The notes under the pieces were generated by a model, which saw only the letters and a list, made by a program, of their open reading frames with translations, had not been told where the DNA came from and did not search any database. The translations under genes were made by a program, and so were the position numbers. Positions 31,402-43,700 of a stretch of DNA of 64,000 nucleotides are shown here, piece by piece (the stretch's first letter is position 1; each line of letters begins with the position of its first letter). Where the stretch lies: assembly GCF_020906515.1 (NCBI RefSeq), contig NC_085851.1, forward strand, positions 496,001-560,000. Direction: 5' to 3'. The stretch is from Vanrija pseudolonga (Eukaryota > Basidiomycota > Tremellomycetes > Trichosporonales > Trichosporonaceae).

Positions 31402-33149
31402 ATGCCGCTGGCATTCTGGAAACGCGACTGGGCGCTGCCGAAGGAGGAGAGCTGTATCGCCCCCGAGAATGTGTGGTCGAACAAGGGTGAGTAGGGGGTG
31501 GGTGGGCGAGCTGACGAGCAGATATGGACCCCAGTCCGCCCGAGCACCGCACCTGGACGACCTGGACGTTCTTCTCATGTGAGTGGGCTGCGGGGTGCTG
31601 GCTTGGGCCAGTAGATGCTAATCCCGCCTCAGACTGGGTGTGCGACCTCTTCCAGCCCGGAGGCTGGGCCACCACGGCCGCGTTCGTCGCCATGGGCCTG
31701 ACGTGGTGGGAGAGCTGCCTCGCAGTCCTCACCGGCTCGGTGCTCGCCGCGCTCGTCATCTCGGCCAACGGTGTCGTCGGCGGGACGGTACACACGCCGT
31801 TCGCGGTGACGTGCCGAACGACGTACGGGTACTGGGGGAGCAAGTTTGTCGTGTTTGTGAGTGGGGTGTCGGGACCAACATGATGTGAAGAGGCACTCAC
31901 GCCGCAGTCGCGCTGCGCGATCGCATGCTTCTGGCTCTCGGTCAACACGTTCGCCGCGGGCCAGTTCTGCTCGTACGCCATCCAGGCCATCTGGCCCTCG
32001 TATGCGCGCCTGCCGAACCACGTCCCGGCCTCACAGGGCGCCACGACCAAGGACTTTGTGTCCTTCCTCATCCTCTGGATCATCCAGTTCCCCTTCATCC
32101 TCATCCACCCGTCCAAGCTCAAGTGGGTGTTCAACATCAAGGCGGTGATCGTGCCCATCGTGGCGCTTGGCACCATGATCTGGGCGGTGAAGCGCGCTGG
32201 GCCGTTGGCTGGCCCGGCGCTCCGCACGCCCGCGAACCGCGTGCCCGCCGGCTCGAAGCGCTTCATTGCGTTCATGTACTCTGTCACTAGCGTCCAAGGA
32301 ACCTGGGCGACGATGAGCGTCAACGTCGGTGACTTCTCGCGGTACACGCGCACTCCGGCCGCGTCGTACGCCCAGCTGTGGGCCTTCCCCGTCGTCAACA
32401 CCATGGTGTCGATCGTCGCCGCCATCACCGCCGCCTGCCTGCTCCCAGTGTACGGCGACGTGCTGTACCAGCCGTACCTCATCGTCGCGAAGTGGGACGG
32501 CAGCGCCGGCGGCCGCGCAGCCATGTTCCTCGGGTCGCTCGCGTGGGCCCTCGCGAACGTGACCACCAACATCACGGCCAACTCGATCTCGGCAGCCAAC
32601 GACATGGTGTCCCTCGCGCCGAAGTACATCAACATCCAGCGCGGGCAGCTCATCGCCGTGACCATCGGCGTGTGGGGCTTTGCGCCGTGGAAGGTGCTCG
32701 AGAGCGCGCAGAACTTTTTGACCTTCATGGCGAGCTACTCGATCGTGCTGGCGCCCATTGCGGCGCTCATGGCCATCGACTTCTTCGTGGTCAAGCACCG
32801 CCGGTACAACATCTACGAGTTCTACAAGCCGCACGGTATCTACCGGTACGCCGGCGGCTGGAACTGGCGCGCGTACGTCGCGTTGCTGTGCGGCATTGCG
32901 CCCAACATGCCCGGCATGGTCGCGGCCATCAACACAAAGATCAACATCGGTAACATCAAGTACGTCTACATGGTGTCCAATATCGCCGCGGACGTGATCG
33001 CGATCGCGATCTACCTGCTCCTCAACAAGTTCTTCCCGGCCCCCGAGAGTCTCGTCGACGTCGCCGTGCACGACGTCAAGGAGTATGGAACCGGCAGCCA
33101 GGGCAGCGTGGACCGCATCGACGTCGTCGGCGACGAGGAAAAGTACTAA
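31402..33149 (+). CDS. NCS1-family permease (uracil/uridine/allantoin type)
   Basis: Exons 31402-31486, 31522-31578, 31633-31856 and 31908-33149 give 535 residues with about 12 hydrophobic segments. The N-terminus (FWKRDWALPKEES) and motifs such as HRTWTTWTFFSYW, ISANGVVGGTVHTPFAVTCR, SVQGTWATMSVNVGDFSRY, VTTNITANSISAANDM and YRYAGGWNWRAYVALLCGIAPNMPG are those of fungal Fur/Fui/Dal transporters, which are H+ symporters for nucleobases, nucleosides or allantoin at the plasma membrane. The asparagine in NITANSIS is in the conserved substrate-proximal region. Which substrate is used cannot be read from this. Confidence 0.9.
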
Positions 33150-33389
33150 GCGAGAAGATTTTGTAGATTAGGGACATGTGGCGATGAGATTAGGAATCAT
33201 GCACGCCGAGATAGGGTTGAAATGACCGCGCTCGCCGGGGGCGGGGATTGTAAACCGCCATCATTTTTTTGCCCTGACTTGACCGACCCCCGTCGACCTT
33301 CTTCGCTCCCCTCCGTCCGTCCGTCCGTCCGTCGCCGACGCAGGCTGCTGCGAGCGCCGTATCCCTCGTGCGCAGGAGCAAAAGCGTAA
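33150..33389. repeat. Spacer with short GTCC tandem repeat
   Basis: Downstream of the permease gene there is a run of about five GTCC units (around 33313-33336) and a T7 tract (33265-33271), a possible transcription end signal. No gene. Confidence 0.5.
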
Positions 33390-33471
33390 GCCTAGTATGG
33401 GGCTCGAACCCATGACATTTTGATGTCTTAGTAGTAAGAGTCAAACTATCTACCGACTGATATAACCAGGC
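33390..33471 (-). tRNA. tRNA-Lys(CTT) with short intron
   Basis: On the minus strand the sequence folds as a complete tRNA: acceptor stem GCCTGGT/ACTAGGC (one G-U pair), D stem TATC/GATA, anticodon stem TTTGA/TCAAA, variable loop ATGTC, and T arm ATGGG-TTCGAGC-CCCAT. The anticodon loop is CTCTTAA after removal of a roughly 10-nt intron (CTACTAAGAC) one base 3' of the anticodon, the canonical nuclear tRNA intron site. Anticodon CTT reads AAG (Lys). Confidence 0.93.
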
Positions 33472-33787
33472 CACTCAATTTTGCTCGATGTCTTCGGGTC
33501 CGTGCGGGGGCTTATCAGCGGGCCCAGTCGTGTGATCACGATCGACATGCTGTTTGTATCCCAGTCTGTCACTCTGTTACGCAATAGAGCATGCGTGCAA
33601 AGGCAGTGTGTGCACAAGGGGGGTTAGACCTAGACTGGGCCAAGGCATGAGGCACAACACCACGAGACGGCGACTACACAGGAGCTGCATTCTCAACACA
33701 CTATGTACTCAATCGCGCCCGTGAATAGTACGTGCCCTGATACAGGTGCACCGACTCTGCCCTCTGCTCCTCCCGCGGCAGATACGC
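33472..33787. other. Intergenic region between tRNA-Lys and SnoaL-like gene
   Basis: About 315 bases, no gene or element recognised. Confidence 0.5.
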
Positions 33788-34380
33788 TTAGGTCCAGCGA
33801 AGCTCGGGGACAAAGCCGAGCTGGGACACAGCGCGGAGGGCACCCTCCTCGCCGATCTCCTCGACAATCTTGCCGCCCTCGAGGCGGAACACGCTCGTGC
33901 CGGTGAAGCGGATCGTCTTGCCCGTGTTCGCGGTGTCAAGCTTGCCGACAGCGAAGTCGGCGAAGGCGGGGCCGGTGTGGGTACCGCCGCCGTCCCAGCT
34001 GGGGTGTGTCAGTGGACCTGCTCTCTCCTTCTTCCCGGTCGGCGACGTACCGGCCAACGACAAAGTCGCCCTCGGGAGTGTTCTCGGCGATGAGGGGACC
34101 GACAGCCCAGAACGTGAGGTCGGGGAACGACGCACGGAAGTCGTTAAGCATCTTCTTGGACGCCTCGCGGCCGTGCTGCGATGTCAGTGGCGGAGGGGGA
34201 GGAGGGAAGGGGTGTGCTCACGACCGGCCCGTGCATCGGGTAGTGGATGAGGTAGTCCTTGACGCAGAGCTCGTCGACAATGTCGACGTTGCCCTTGGCC
34301 CAGTACTCGGTGAAGTAGCGCGCGACGACGGCGCGGTTCTGGTCGGGGGTGAACTTGGTAGTGGTGGTGGTGGTGGACAT
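33788..34380 (-). CDS. SnoaL-like / NTF2-superfamily protein
   Basis: Exons 34380-34222, 34175-34051 and 33998-33788 give 164 residues. The sequence NRAVVARYFTEYWAKGNVDIVDE, LCVKDYLIHYPMHGPVHGRE, FRASFPDLTFWAV, FVVGRWDGGGTHTGPAF and GTSVFRLEGGKIVEE is characteristic of the SnoaL-like polyketide-cyclase/ester-hydrolase-like family (alpha+beta barrel). Fungal members are common and mostly of unknown substrate. A TATAAA-type element on the minus strand at about 34482-34489 (upstream of the start) could be its TATA box. Confidence 0.8.
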
Positions 34381-34741
34381 CGTGGCGGGGGTGTTTTGGT
34401 TGTCTAGTTGTGTTGGTAGAGTTGCTGTTGCTCCTTTGTCGGATGAGTTGATGAGAGCTGTCTCTGCATGTCGAGAGACCGCTTTATATGCACGAGGACG
34501 TCCTGTTGTACACCTACACGATACGTACGATACCCGGCGTGGATACCGCGCCGATTGCCGATATCCTTTGAAAGCATCCACTCTGAAAGCAACGGCTGAG
34601 TGGATTGCTGCCAATGTCGCGGCCCCAAACTATATTCGCCAACGCTAATAGCCTTTGCTCCCAATATCACACACGCAACCGCCTTGGAAGCAATGCGGGC
34701 GCGTGGGCGCATGCGTTCCCGCCCCCGTTCCACAGCAACAC
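34381..34741. promoter_or_regulatory. Upstream region of SnoaL-like gene
   Basis: Holds the minus-strand TATATAA-like box (about 34482-34489) about 100 bases before the SnoaL start. The rest shows no gene. Confidence 0.45.
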
Positions 34742-35446
34742 CTAAGGCATGACAATGCCTGGCGAGTTCGTCCGTCCGCCTGGTGCCCGGAGCAGCCACT
34801 CAACGTCGTCCCCGAAGAAGACGCCGAGCCCCGTCCGCCGGATATCGTCGGCCACGAGCTCGGCGTCGAACCCGACCAGGCGGTGCATTGCCTCGGGCGA
34901 GTGCTGCACCGAGCCGACGGCGACGAGGGCGGTGAGGGCGGATACGTGGCCTGTGTGCTGGGGCGACCTGGGCGCCCTCTCGGCCGGGGGCGGCCTGTCG
35001 TGGTGCTTGTGTGTCAGGCGCCCGAGCTCGCGCTTCAGTCCGCCCAGGTGGCCGTGGGTGTGCGAGTGCGACGAGTGGGCGGCCTTGGCCTCGCCCCCGC
35101 CCCCGGCGTCAGTGCTCCACAGCACCGCGACGTTCGAGTCGGCGAGGTACGGCGCCAGCTTGGCGAACCACGGCTGCATGACCAGCGCGGGCGTCACCGC
35201 CTCGAGCTGTAGTGGGATGAGGCCGAACGGTTTGGTCGCGTCAAATACTGCCTCCCGCTGGCCCATTGCGAGGCGCAGCTCCATGATCTCGCTCTGCGCG
35301 AGGCGCACCCCCGCCGGGCCGTACAGCAGGGGTGGGGGCGTGCTGAACCACACTACGCGCTGGCCATCGATCAGCGCATGTGCGGGTACGTCGAGCGTGC
35401 TGGTCGTGTCCGCGTTGGCGTTGCGGTTCAGCTGTGTACGGGTCAT
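34742..35446 (-). CDS. Uncharacterised intronless protein
   Basis: One open frame of 234 codons. The N-terminal half has regular hydrophobic strands (HALIDGQRVVWFSTPPPLLY, FDATKPFGLIPLQLEAVTP, SNVAVLWSTDAG). A polar Gly/His/Lys-rich stretch follows (HSSHSHTHGHLGG, LTHKHHDRPPP), then a helical C-terminus ending GIVMP. No signal peptide or TM. I do not recognise the family. Its long GC-rich frame with no competing splice signals supports it as a gene. Confidence 0.55.
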   Translation of the reverse strand: MTRTQLNRNANADTTSTLDVPAHALIDGQRVVWFSTPPPLLYGPAGVRLAQSEIMELRLAMGQREAVFDATKPFGLIPLQLEAVTPALVMQPWFAKLAPYLADSNVAVLWSTDAGGGGEAKAAHSSHSHTHGHLGGLKRELGRLTHKHHDRPPPAERAPRSPQHTGHVSALTALVAVGSVQHSPEAMHRLVGFDAELVADDIRRTGLGVFFGDDVEWLLRAPGGRTNSPGIVMP

Positions 35447-36771
35447 GATGGTGAGTGGAGCGCAATGAACATTGTGCTCAGCGAGGTGAGCGGTATCGAC
35501 GAAGGCGACGACGCGCTATCGATAAAAGCAGACGTCATCGTCGAGTGAGCAGTCGACGTCGTTATCGGCGCCCCGGGTTTTGCTGAACGAACAAGCTTGG
35601 CACAGTGTTCTGGGTCTGATAAGTATTTGTATGCATCTGACGCGGGGCTGCTCGCTACATTGAAGTAGTTCTGGTGTCGCGTCGCTTGACCCAGCGCCAA
35701 CTGCCACTCGTGACTGACCTGACCACGCAGATCTGGTCACGCCGCATCAGACACATCACCTGACCCACCCACTCACTCACTCACGCTCGGTCATTCCAGC
35801 TCAATGCCGCGCTTGCGTCGCCGGTGGTTGTCTTCGCGAGATCTCTCCGGCGAATGGCGGCAATCGAAGGAAAGCGGTGGGTCCGAGCCGGGTGGAGCAA
35901 GTGTGAGTACGACGCGGTGGGTGGATGCAGCACGAGTATGTAGATACGCGCTCTCGACGCCGGGACCCCACCTCAACCCACCTTGCTGTCGAGAGCCCCA
36001 CTCCGCTGCCCCCGGCGACGAGACGATATCGTTCGTGGATGTAACCCACCCACAGGCGGAAATCTTCGGGTAGCCCGCTAGCGTGCGCCAGGCGGGAACC
36101 CGGGCCCAGGCCGTGGGTGCTATCTTGTCTCTCTCTGCTGAGCCGCTTTCAGACGCTTGCGGAATGCGCGCTCTTTGGTTGTCCCCTTCTCACGTGCGCG
36201 CACGACGACACAAATGGACTGTATATTGTTGTTCTGGTGGCGTTTGCCCTGTGGACGGACGCCGCGGCAGCAGCATCAGGTGACAGCCGTATACCCGCCG
36301 ACATCCCACTATTCGCTATCTACACGCAGGCCGAGGGCCCTGCGAGGCGATCTATCATTCCGCCCTTCGCGCGTTATTCTTAGCCGTGTCTGTGGCTAGC
36401 GCCTTGGCGGCGCTGAGACAGGCTGGTTCAGAGGGGGTGGGATGCGAGCAGGCATTGGCGGTGTTGGGGCCAGGTCGCCCGTGCGTGCAGCAGCGCAGAA
36501 GCGCATCAGGCGTCAGGCGGCAGTGTCGGGCATGCAGCGAAGAAGCGCAGGCGGCGGTGTTGGGCTGGGCTGGGCTCGTGCGCTTCTGGGGGGGGTCCAT
36601 CGATCGGGGGCAAGACCCAGGCCGTCTCCTCTTCCAGCGAGCGACACTAGCACGCTCACTCAGCACCCACTGATCACTGATCCAGTGAGGTCGTCCGGGC
36701 CCACCGGCGGCGTACAAATACTCGAACAGCAAACTCACTCTTGCCCCACCCAACCCCCACGACACGACAAC
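35447..36771. other. 1.3-kb divergent region upstream of amino-acid permease
   Basis: Separates the uncharacterised minus-strand gene from the permease gene. Frames here are short and without motifs. A CACT-rich run lies around 35760-35790. Its length would fit a regulated permease promoter, but I cannot identify sites with confidence. Confidence 0.45.
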
Positions 36772-38551
36772 ATGTCGAAGATACTCTCGGACAGCTCGGA
36801 GAAGGTGCCCTACGAGGCCAAGGTTGTCCCGCTCGACGGCGGCGGCCACGCCCACGAGGACGTCGATGTCTACCGTACCGGCGGCGACGCCGAGCACCAG
36901 CTCGTCGAGACGCCGGGCCTCAAGCGCCAGCTCAAGTCGCGTCACATGGCGATGATCTCGATTGGCGGTGTGATGTGGGTGGCGTGTGGCGGGCTCGTGG
37001 TGCACACACACTGACGACCTCTCCAGCGGCACCGGTCTGTTCCTCGGTACCGGCTCAGCCCTCAACCACGGCGGCCCGCTCGGCCTGTTCCTCGGATACG
37101 CGCTCATGGGCTCCATCTGCTACGCGACCATGATTTCCGCCGGCGAGGTCATCGCCTACCTCCCCATCGCGGGCGGCCACATCACCCTCTCTGCTCGCTT
37201 CGTCGACCGCGGCCTGGCCTTTGCCATGGGCTGGAATTACTGGTACAACTGGACGATTATCCTGCCTGCAGAGCTGTCCGCGGCGGCTGTGCTCATCAAC
37301 TTGTGGGACAAGACGACGAACAACGCCGCGTGGATCTCAATGTGCCTCGCCGTCGTGATCATCATCAATGTGGGTTTTCTACTGTTCTTTTTTTCAGAAG
37401 AGCACCGCTGACTTCCCTAGCTATTCGGTGCAGGCGTGTACGGCGAGTGCGAGTTCTGGTTCGCATCCATCAAGGTCCTCACGATCGTCGGGCTCCTCAT
37501 CGTCGGCCTAGTGATCACATGTGGCGGAGGACCGGACCACACGTCCATCGGTTTCCGGTACTGGCGCAACCCTGGGCCGTTTGTCCAGTTCAACGGCATT
37601 CCGGGGGCCAAGGGCCGCTTCCTCGGCTTCTGGGCCGTCTTGACGCAGGCAGCGTTCAGCTACATCGGAACCGAGATCCTCGCCATCGCCGCGGCCGAGG
37701 CCAAGAACCCGCGCCGTAACCTCCCCCGCTCGATCAAGCGCGTCTACATCCGTATCCTCGTCTTCTACCTCGGCGGCACGTTCATGATCGGCCTCCTCGT
37801 CCCCTCCAACGACCCGGGCCTCGCGCTCAACTCGGGCACGGCGCTCGCGTCTCCCTTCGTCATCGCCATCCGCCGCTCGGGCATCAAGGTCCTCCCTAGC
37901 TTCATCAACGCGTGTCTCCTCACCTCTGCGTGGTCGGCCGCGTCTTCGGACCTGTTCACCTCGTCGCGTGCGCTCTACGGTCTCGCCCAGGCGGGACAGG
38001 CCCCCGCATTCCTCCGGTACACGACCAAGCGCGGCCTCCCCCTCTACTGCGTCGCCATCTCCGCCATCTTTGGCGGGCTCGCGTACATGAGTCTGGGCGA
38101 GACGGCCGGTATTGCCTTTGGATACCTCGCCAACATGACCGCTGCTGCCGGTCTCATCTCATGGTGGGGCATCAACCTGCTCTACATCCGCTTCGCGGCC
38201 GGCATGCGCGCCCAGGGCATCGACCGCAAGACGCTCCCGTACTGGTCATACGCCAACACTCACTCCATTGCCGCCTACTACGCCATCACGATGATCAGCA
38301 TCATCCTCTTCTTCTCCGGCTTTAGCGTCTTCCTCAAGGGCCGCTGGAAGGTCGGTGACTTTGTCACCACCTACATCCCTCTGTGGCTCTTCCCCCTCCT
38401 CTGGATCGGGTACAAGCTTATCACCAAAGCCAAGTTTGTCCGCGCCGACGACATGGACTTCCACACCGGCATCGCCGAGGTCGAGGCTGAGTGCTACGAG
38501 GAGCCGCCGCCTCGTAACTTTATCGAGCGATTCTGGAGCTGGCTCATGTGA
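36772..38551 (+). CDS. Amino-acid permease of the YAT family
   Basis: Exons 36772-36974, 37027-37369 and 37421-38551 give 558 residues. The signature [31 protein letters not shown] spans intron 1, followed by YLPIAGG, FAMGWNYWYNW, AFSYIGTEILAIAAAEAKNPRRNLPRSI and about 12 hydrophobic segments, all typical of yeast amino-acid transporters (APC superfamily, H+ symport at the plasma membrane). The cytosolic N-terminus contains several lysines, as in permeases down-regulated by ubiquitin. Substrate range cannot be read from the sequence. Confidence 0.93.
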
Positions 38552-38786
38552 TCCGAGTTGTAAAGCAGCTAGTAATGAAGATGAAGAGATTGTCGGTCGG
38601 AGCATGCGGGTGTCGAGGTCAGTAATTTCATAATCTCGTCACACAACCCACTCCGCTTCTCAGTTCACCGGTTCCAAGCATTCCACAAGGCCACTAGCTC
38701 CTTGAGGTCCCACTATGACACGTTCTTCCGTGATCCTACCACACTTTCCGGCGATCTGACCGTCACAACACCCACTCCGCCCCACT

Positions 38787-40722
38787 CTAGCTGTCCTCCT
38801 CCTCGCCCACCACCGTCTCCTTGAACTTGCGAGCCGGGACGCGGCGCTCGAAGAGAATGTCGAGCTCGCGGTACGAGCGCCCCTTGCACTCGGGCAGGCG
38901 GAAGTAGGTCCACACGAGGATGAAGAAGCACGAGCCGCCCCAGAAGAAACCAGCCTTGCCGCGCCAATTCTGAAACGTCAGCCACAGCAAAGTGCCACAC
39001 TCGATGCGGATCCTCCGCTGCAACTCACCCAGGCAGTCGGGTTGATCATGTACGTGCAGAGAATGCCCGATACAACACCAGTCATGTTGTACACGTTGCG
39101 TGCGAGGCCGACCGTCTTGCCACGGAGGCGGGTAGATGACACCTCGCCGACGACGCCTGTGGTGTGAGCACCTTGCCCAGCTGGTTCGAACTGCTCCGGA
39201 TAACTCACAGTAAGCCATAGGGCCCACAGTCATGTCATACACCAGGACCCAGAGCATGACGAGCGCTGCCTGTCCCCACTTAGCCCCGCTCTGCGTCTCG
39301 GCGGGGAATGAAGTTCCTCCGACGAGGAACAGTAGTAGGCACAGCACGCTGAGTCCAACGAGGTAGATTGTCCGGCGGCCAAAGTACGTCAACGTGATCC
39401 ACGAGCTGCAAGTGCCAACGAAAGCCATAGCCATGGTGCCGAGACCCATCTGGAACGCGTGTTCGGTCGACAGACCAGCCTGCTCAAAGTAGTATGTCGG
39501 CATGTTGGCAAACGACGAGCCAGAGAGCACTTGCGCCGCCCAGCCGATACACGCGATCTCGGTGCGGCGGAGGTCGACACCCTTGAAGCAGTCGAGGTAC
39601 GACGAGCCGGTCTCGTTGTCGATCTCGAGCTGGTTGGTGCGCACCATCATGGCGACCGTCTTGGCCGGGTCGACCTTGTTCGTCTTGCTGCTGAGCCGCT
39701 TGACGGCCGCCTCGGCCTCGGGCAGCATGCCCTTGCGGACGTAGAACCACGGCGACTCGGGCGCGAATGTGACGAGGAGGAAGAGCGGAACGGGCCAGAT
39801 CCACTGGATCGCCCAGGGGATCTTGTACGACCACTGGTCGGTGCGGTGGCTGACGCCTGCGGGTTAGATTGGCATAGCAACAAGCAAACTCACCGACGAG
39901 GACACCTGCAGAGATGAACTGGCCGATAACCCAGCAAAGGTTGATGTATGTCGTGAGGTAGCCGCGCAGGCTGACTGGGGTGACCTCTGAAGCGTAGGAG
40001 ACGGCGGACTGGTGGTGGGTTAGGTGGTGTGGCAGGGCGGGCGGGCGAACTTACCGAAGAAAACGCGCCCCACGGAATACCGCAGAGGAGCTCACCGACG
40101 AACAGGACCTCGATTGAGGGAGACTGAGAGAATTAGACTCACAGAGGCAGATACCGAGGGGGCGACTCACGAAAAACACGATAAAAATGAAGCCAGCCAT
40201 GAGCACCAGGTTGACCTGAATAGTGCGGCGGTATCCCCACCGGTCCTGGGCGTAACTAGCAATGAAAATACCACTACAGGTCAGATTTGGCTCAGATCAC
40301 ACCCTCACAAGAAGTTTCCGATGGTCGGCGCCTGGCCAACGGCAGTCTGCCATGCCGCGGTGAGCTGGTATCCGTGCTCCTCGCCGGACCAGAAGCCAAA
40401 CTTCTGGCGGTAAGGGGGGAGCGCAAGGATGTTACCAAGCACTGGGGTGAGCTATCACCCTCTTCTCCCACTCACGCGCAGTATCATAGCCCTCCATGAT
40501 GATGACGAGCGAGATGGCAAACGACCAGAACACGGCAGTGGGGTACGTCCGCAGCGACTCCCACAGGCCCATGTTGGTCTCGGCCTCCTCGGCGTCGATG
40601 GCATCCTGGCGCAGCTGATCCCACCCGTCGGCATGCTTGAGCTGCGGCATCTGCTCGATGTGCACGTTCTCGGTGAACGGCTTGGTGTCGGTGGCCACGG
40701 CCTTCTCGTCGTTGGAGGACAT
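38787..40722 (-). CDS. MFS sugar transporter, alpha-glucoside/maltose permease type
   Basis: Eight exons (40722-40476, 40441-40309, 40273-40171, 40123-40055, 40008-39894, 39856-39209, 39156-39029, 38969-38787) give 541 residues. Motifs are EGYDTALLGN in TM1, [10 protein letters not shown] (D-R-x-G-R-like loop), [46 protein letters not shown] and C-terminal [26 protein letters not shown]. This set is typical of the maltose/alpha-glucoside:H+ symporter branch of the sugar-porter family. It is divergent from the Zn2Cys6 regulator 550 bases away, a layout often seen for sugar transporters and their activator. Confidence 0.88.
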
Positions 40723-41274
40723 GGTTGCGGGGCCTGTGGGGGATCCGCCGGGGGGCCCGATATCTCCCTTTTAAGCGTGTTCCGCCGGCAACTTAACCCT
40801 CGTGGGGCACTCTGCTCAGCAAACATCTCTCGGCCAGTCGGGATCACCACGGCCGCAAGCGCGGTAACATGGAAGTACTAACCCCATCCAAGTGCCGCCG
40901 GCGGTCGCCGGCTATCGCTCGGACTTGGCGGCTACGTAGCCAAATGGGGCAATTTCGGACGCGTGCATGTCAGCTGAGCGCGTACAGCCGCCGGCGGGAT
41001 GTCGAGCGGATATGCACCGCCGCTCGTGCCATGTGTGACCGAAGCGTGTGCCGAATGGCGCGGCGTCGGCGTCGGCTGAGCGGTGAATGACGGCGCGTGA
41101 ATGGCCGCCTCAATCCACTTGGGGCGCCACATTCGGGTCACTCGGCCCGTCTGTTTCCGTCCACTGGCCAGCAAAGGCACGGCACCTCGTGACCGACCGA
41201 CTGCCCGAAGACTGGCCGAAGACTCCCCACACAATCCATCAACATCTTGCCATTGTCCATCTCACCACAGCAGC
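40723..41274. promoter_or_regulatory. Divergent promoter between sugar transporter and Zn2Cys6 regulator
   Basis: About 550 bases. It contains several CGG triplets and their inverses (CCGGCGG-type stretches near 40895-40910 and 40985-41000), the half-sites usually bound by Zn2Cys6 proteins. GC content makes chance occurrences likely, so binding is only a suggestion. Confidence 0.35.
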
Positions 41275-43547
41275 ATGCCCCGCCAGGACAGGTCACGCTC
41301 TGCAACGCCGCGGACAAGCACGAGCGCAAGCGTGTCCGCCGCAGCGGGCGGCACGCCCGTGCGCAAGGTGCCCTCGTGTGACTTGTGCAGAGTGCGCAAG
41401 GTCAAGTGTGTCAAGGCTGAGGGCGCGGAGCGCTGCGATGCCTGCGTCGCGTTCAAGCAGCTGTGTGTGTACACGCGCAAGCTTCGCAAACCGGGGCCCA
41501 CGAGCCGGTAGGTCGCGCCGCCGAGGTCTGGCCGCGAGCGAGCGCCGCTAACCTCCCTCCCCCAGGTACGAGCGCGCGTCGACGCCGCCAGCAGCACCGC
41601 AGCACGACATTGCCGCGGCCGATCGGGGAGCAACTTCGGCGTCTGGGTCTGGGTCCGCGTCGGCGTCGGCTTCGGCCGCGCCGCTCCTTGGCGGCTTCTT
41701 GGAGCCTGCGCCACGGCTCGCCTCTGCGACCGGGCCAGCCGAGTGGGCAGCGGCGCACGCGACGCCCGACGCGCTGGCCCGCTTCGCGCCCACGCCCTCG
41801 GCTGACGCGCTGTTCCTCGACTCGGACGTCGACTGGTCGTGGCTGCCCATCGGGCGCATAGGCGACGAGCACCCCGAGGGGGACCGAGGCGCGCCGCCGC
41901 CTCTGTTCGCGCCGCCTTCGGTTGAGACGGTCCAGACTACGCCTGGCGGGCAGGAGTACCCCGTTGTAAGTGTGCGCTGTGGTGCTCAGTTGACCCCCCG
42001 CAGCGCGCGCGGAGAGGAAGTAAGACAACGCGCCTCGAAGAAGTCATGCCCTGGTCCACGGCCATCCGCATCCTCCAGGCGTACCACGCCTACCTGTAGT
42101 ACGTCGCGGACTCCCCCGGCCGCCCAGTCCGTCCGCTTACCCCACCAGTCCGCTCATGCCCATCATGCACTGGCCGACGTTCCTCCAGCAGCTCATGGCC
42201 CGCGAGGACGAGCGCAACCTCACCTGGCGCTCGTACCTGTTTGCCCTTTGTAAGATGGCCGCTGGCTGCCCCACAGTGCCTGCTGCGTAGCTGACGGACG
42301 TCAGTGGCGTACTCGATCATCCAGCTGCCGCGGAGCGCGCTGCCCTTCCTCCCGGTCAGCGAGCTGCGCGTGCTGCACCAGCGGTGCTTCTCCATCTCGT
42401 GCGCGCAGCAGAACCGCCAGCTCAACGATGCAGGTTCGGTCGACGTCGCGACGCTCTAGTAAGCGGCCGTGCCCCTGCCCCACTGACTGATTGTCAGCTG
42501 CCACCACATCTACCTCGCGTCCCGGGAGGACATGAACGCGGCCAACATGGTGCTCGCGAGTGCGATCCGGCTCGCACAAGCGCTGAGCATGGATAATGAC
42601 AAGGCGATGGATGTGGACTGCATCGAGCGTCAGGTCCGCAGCCGCATCTGGTGGCTACTGTGTACGCACGCCTCGTTGCCCCTTCTCCGCTCCCACTAAC
42701 ACTCGTCGCAGACGGCTCAGACCGCACCGCTGGCGCACTAAACTATGCCCCCCTGCAAATATCCGAGTGGGACGTGCGCGTGCCGATGCCGCTCGCGGTC
42801 GACGACGAGCTGATCACGCGCGCGGGGGCCTTCTCGCAGCCGGCGCACACGACGTCCGTGCTGAGCGGGTTCCACTTCGTGACGCGGCTGTTCAGCCTGC
42901 TCGGGGCCGTGTTGACAGCCTACCGCACGCTCACGGCGATCAAGTCGCCCGACGAGCTGACACCCAGCGCGCCGCTGCTCGCGCCGCAGGCGATGGCGCC
43001 GTCCGCCCACTTCCAGGACATGCTCGAGCACATCCTCGAGAGCATGCCCGAGGAGCTGGGCGTGGGCGTGCGCGAGCGCGATCGGCGCGAGAGCAGGGGC
43101 GGAGGCGCGCGGCAGGGCGGCGACGGGCGGGCCGGCTCGGACGCGTTCGCCATCTGCCGCGCAAACTTGCTGGTCACGCAGGCGCTCGCGCGCGTCGCGA
43201 TCCAGCAGTACGCCGTCGCGCGGGGGGAAGACGAGAGCGCGTACGACTCGGTGTCGACGCAGAAACACCTGGTTGACATGCTCGACTCGATGTCGGGCGA
43301 CAGCCTCGCGGCCAACGGCGACTCGATGCGCAAAAAGGTCCTGTACTTTGTCTCGTGTGGCATCCTCGACCAGTGCAGGAACAACAACGACGTCGGCACC
43401 CCGACGTACGCGTCAGACTTTTTGACAATGTACATGCGCCTCAGGGAGGAGCAGCAGACCAACATCCTGCTCGAGGCGGGCGACCCCGAGAGTGACGAGG
43501 CGGATGGACCCGCCCCCCACCCTGCTGCTCCTCTGTCGCCCAAGTGA
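41275..43547 (+). CDS. Zn2Cys6 fungal transcription factor
   Basis: Seven exons (41275-41507, 41566-41965, 42004-42095, 42149-42249, 42305-42458, 42498-42661, 42712-43547) give 659 residues. The DNA-binding cluster is CDLCRVRKVKC, then eight residues, then CDAC and a sixth Cys (residues about 34-65), a proper Zn2Cys6 layout, followed by a basic linker. The middle region PLMPIMHWPTF, SIIQLPRSA, YCHHIYLAS and VRSRIWWLLYGSD matches the fungal-specific transcription factor domain. The divergent sugar transporter is its likely target by position; that link is inferred. Confidence 0.87.
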
Positions 43548-43700
43548 ATGATGGTTGTATCTAGTAGCACATGTTGATATGGATTAGGTGGGATCAGTGC
43601 CTTGGAGTGCACAGCGTTGTTCAGATGCATCTCATGTGGCTTGTAGACTATGTAGGTACTACGGAACTATGTAGTTTTTGCTCCTTCAGACCAGACTCTT

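Noticed and set aside
32031-33071. 346-codon minus-strand frame
   Set aside because: Antisense of the NCS1 permease; His/Asp/Arg-rich without any family pattern.
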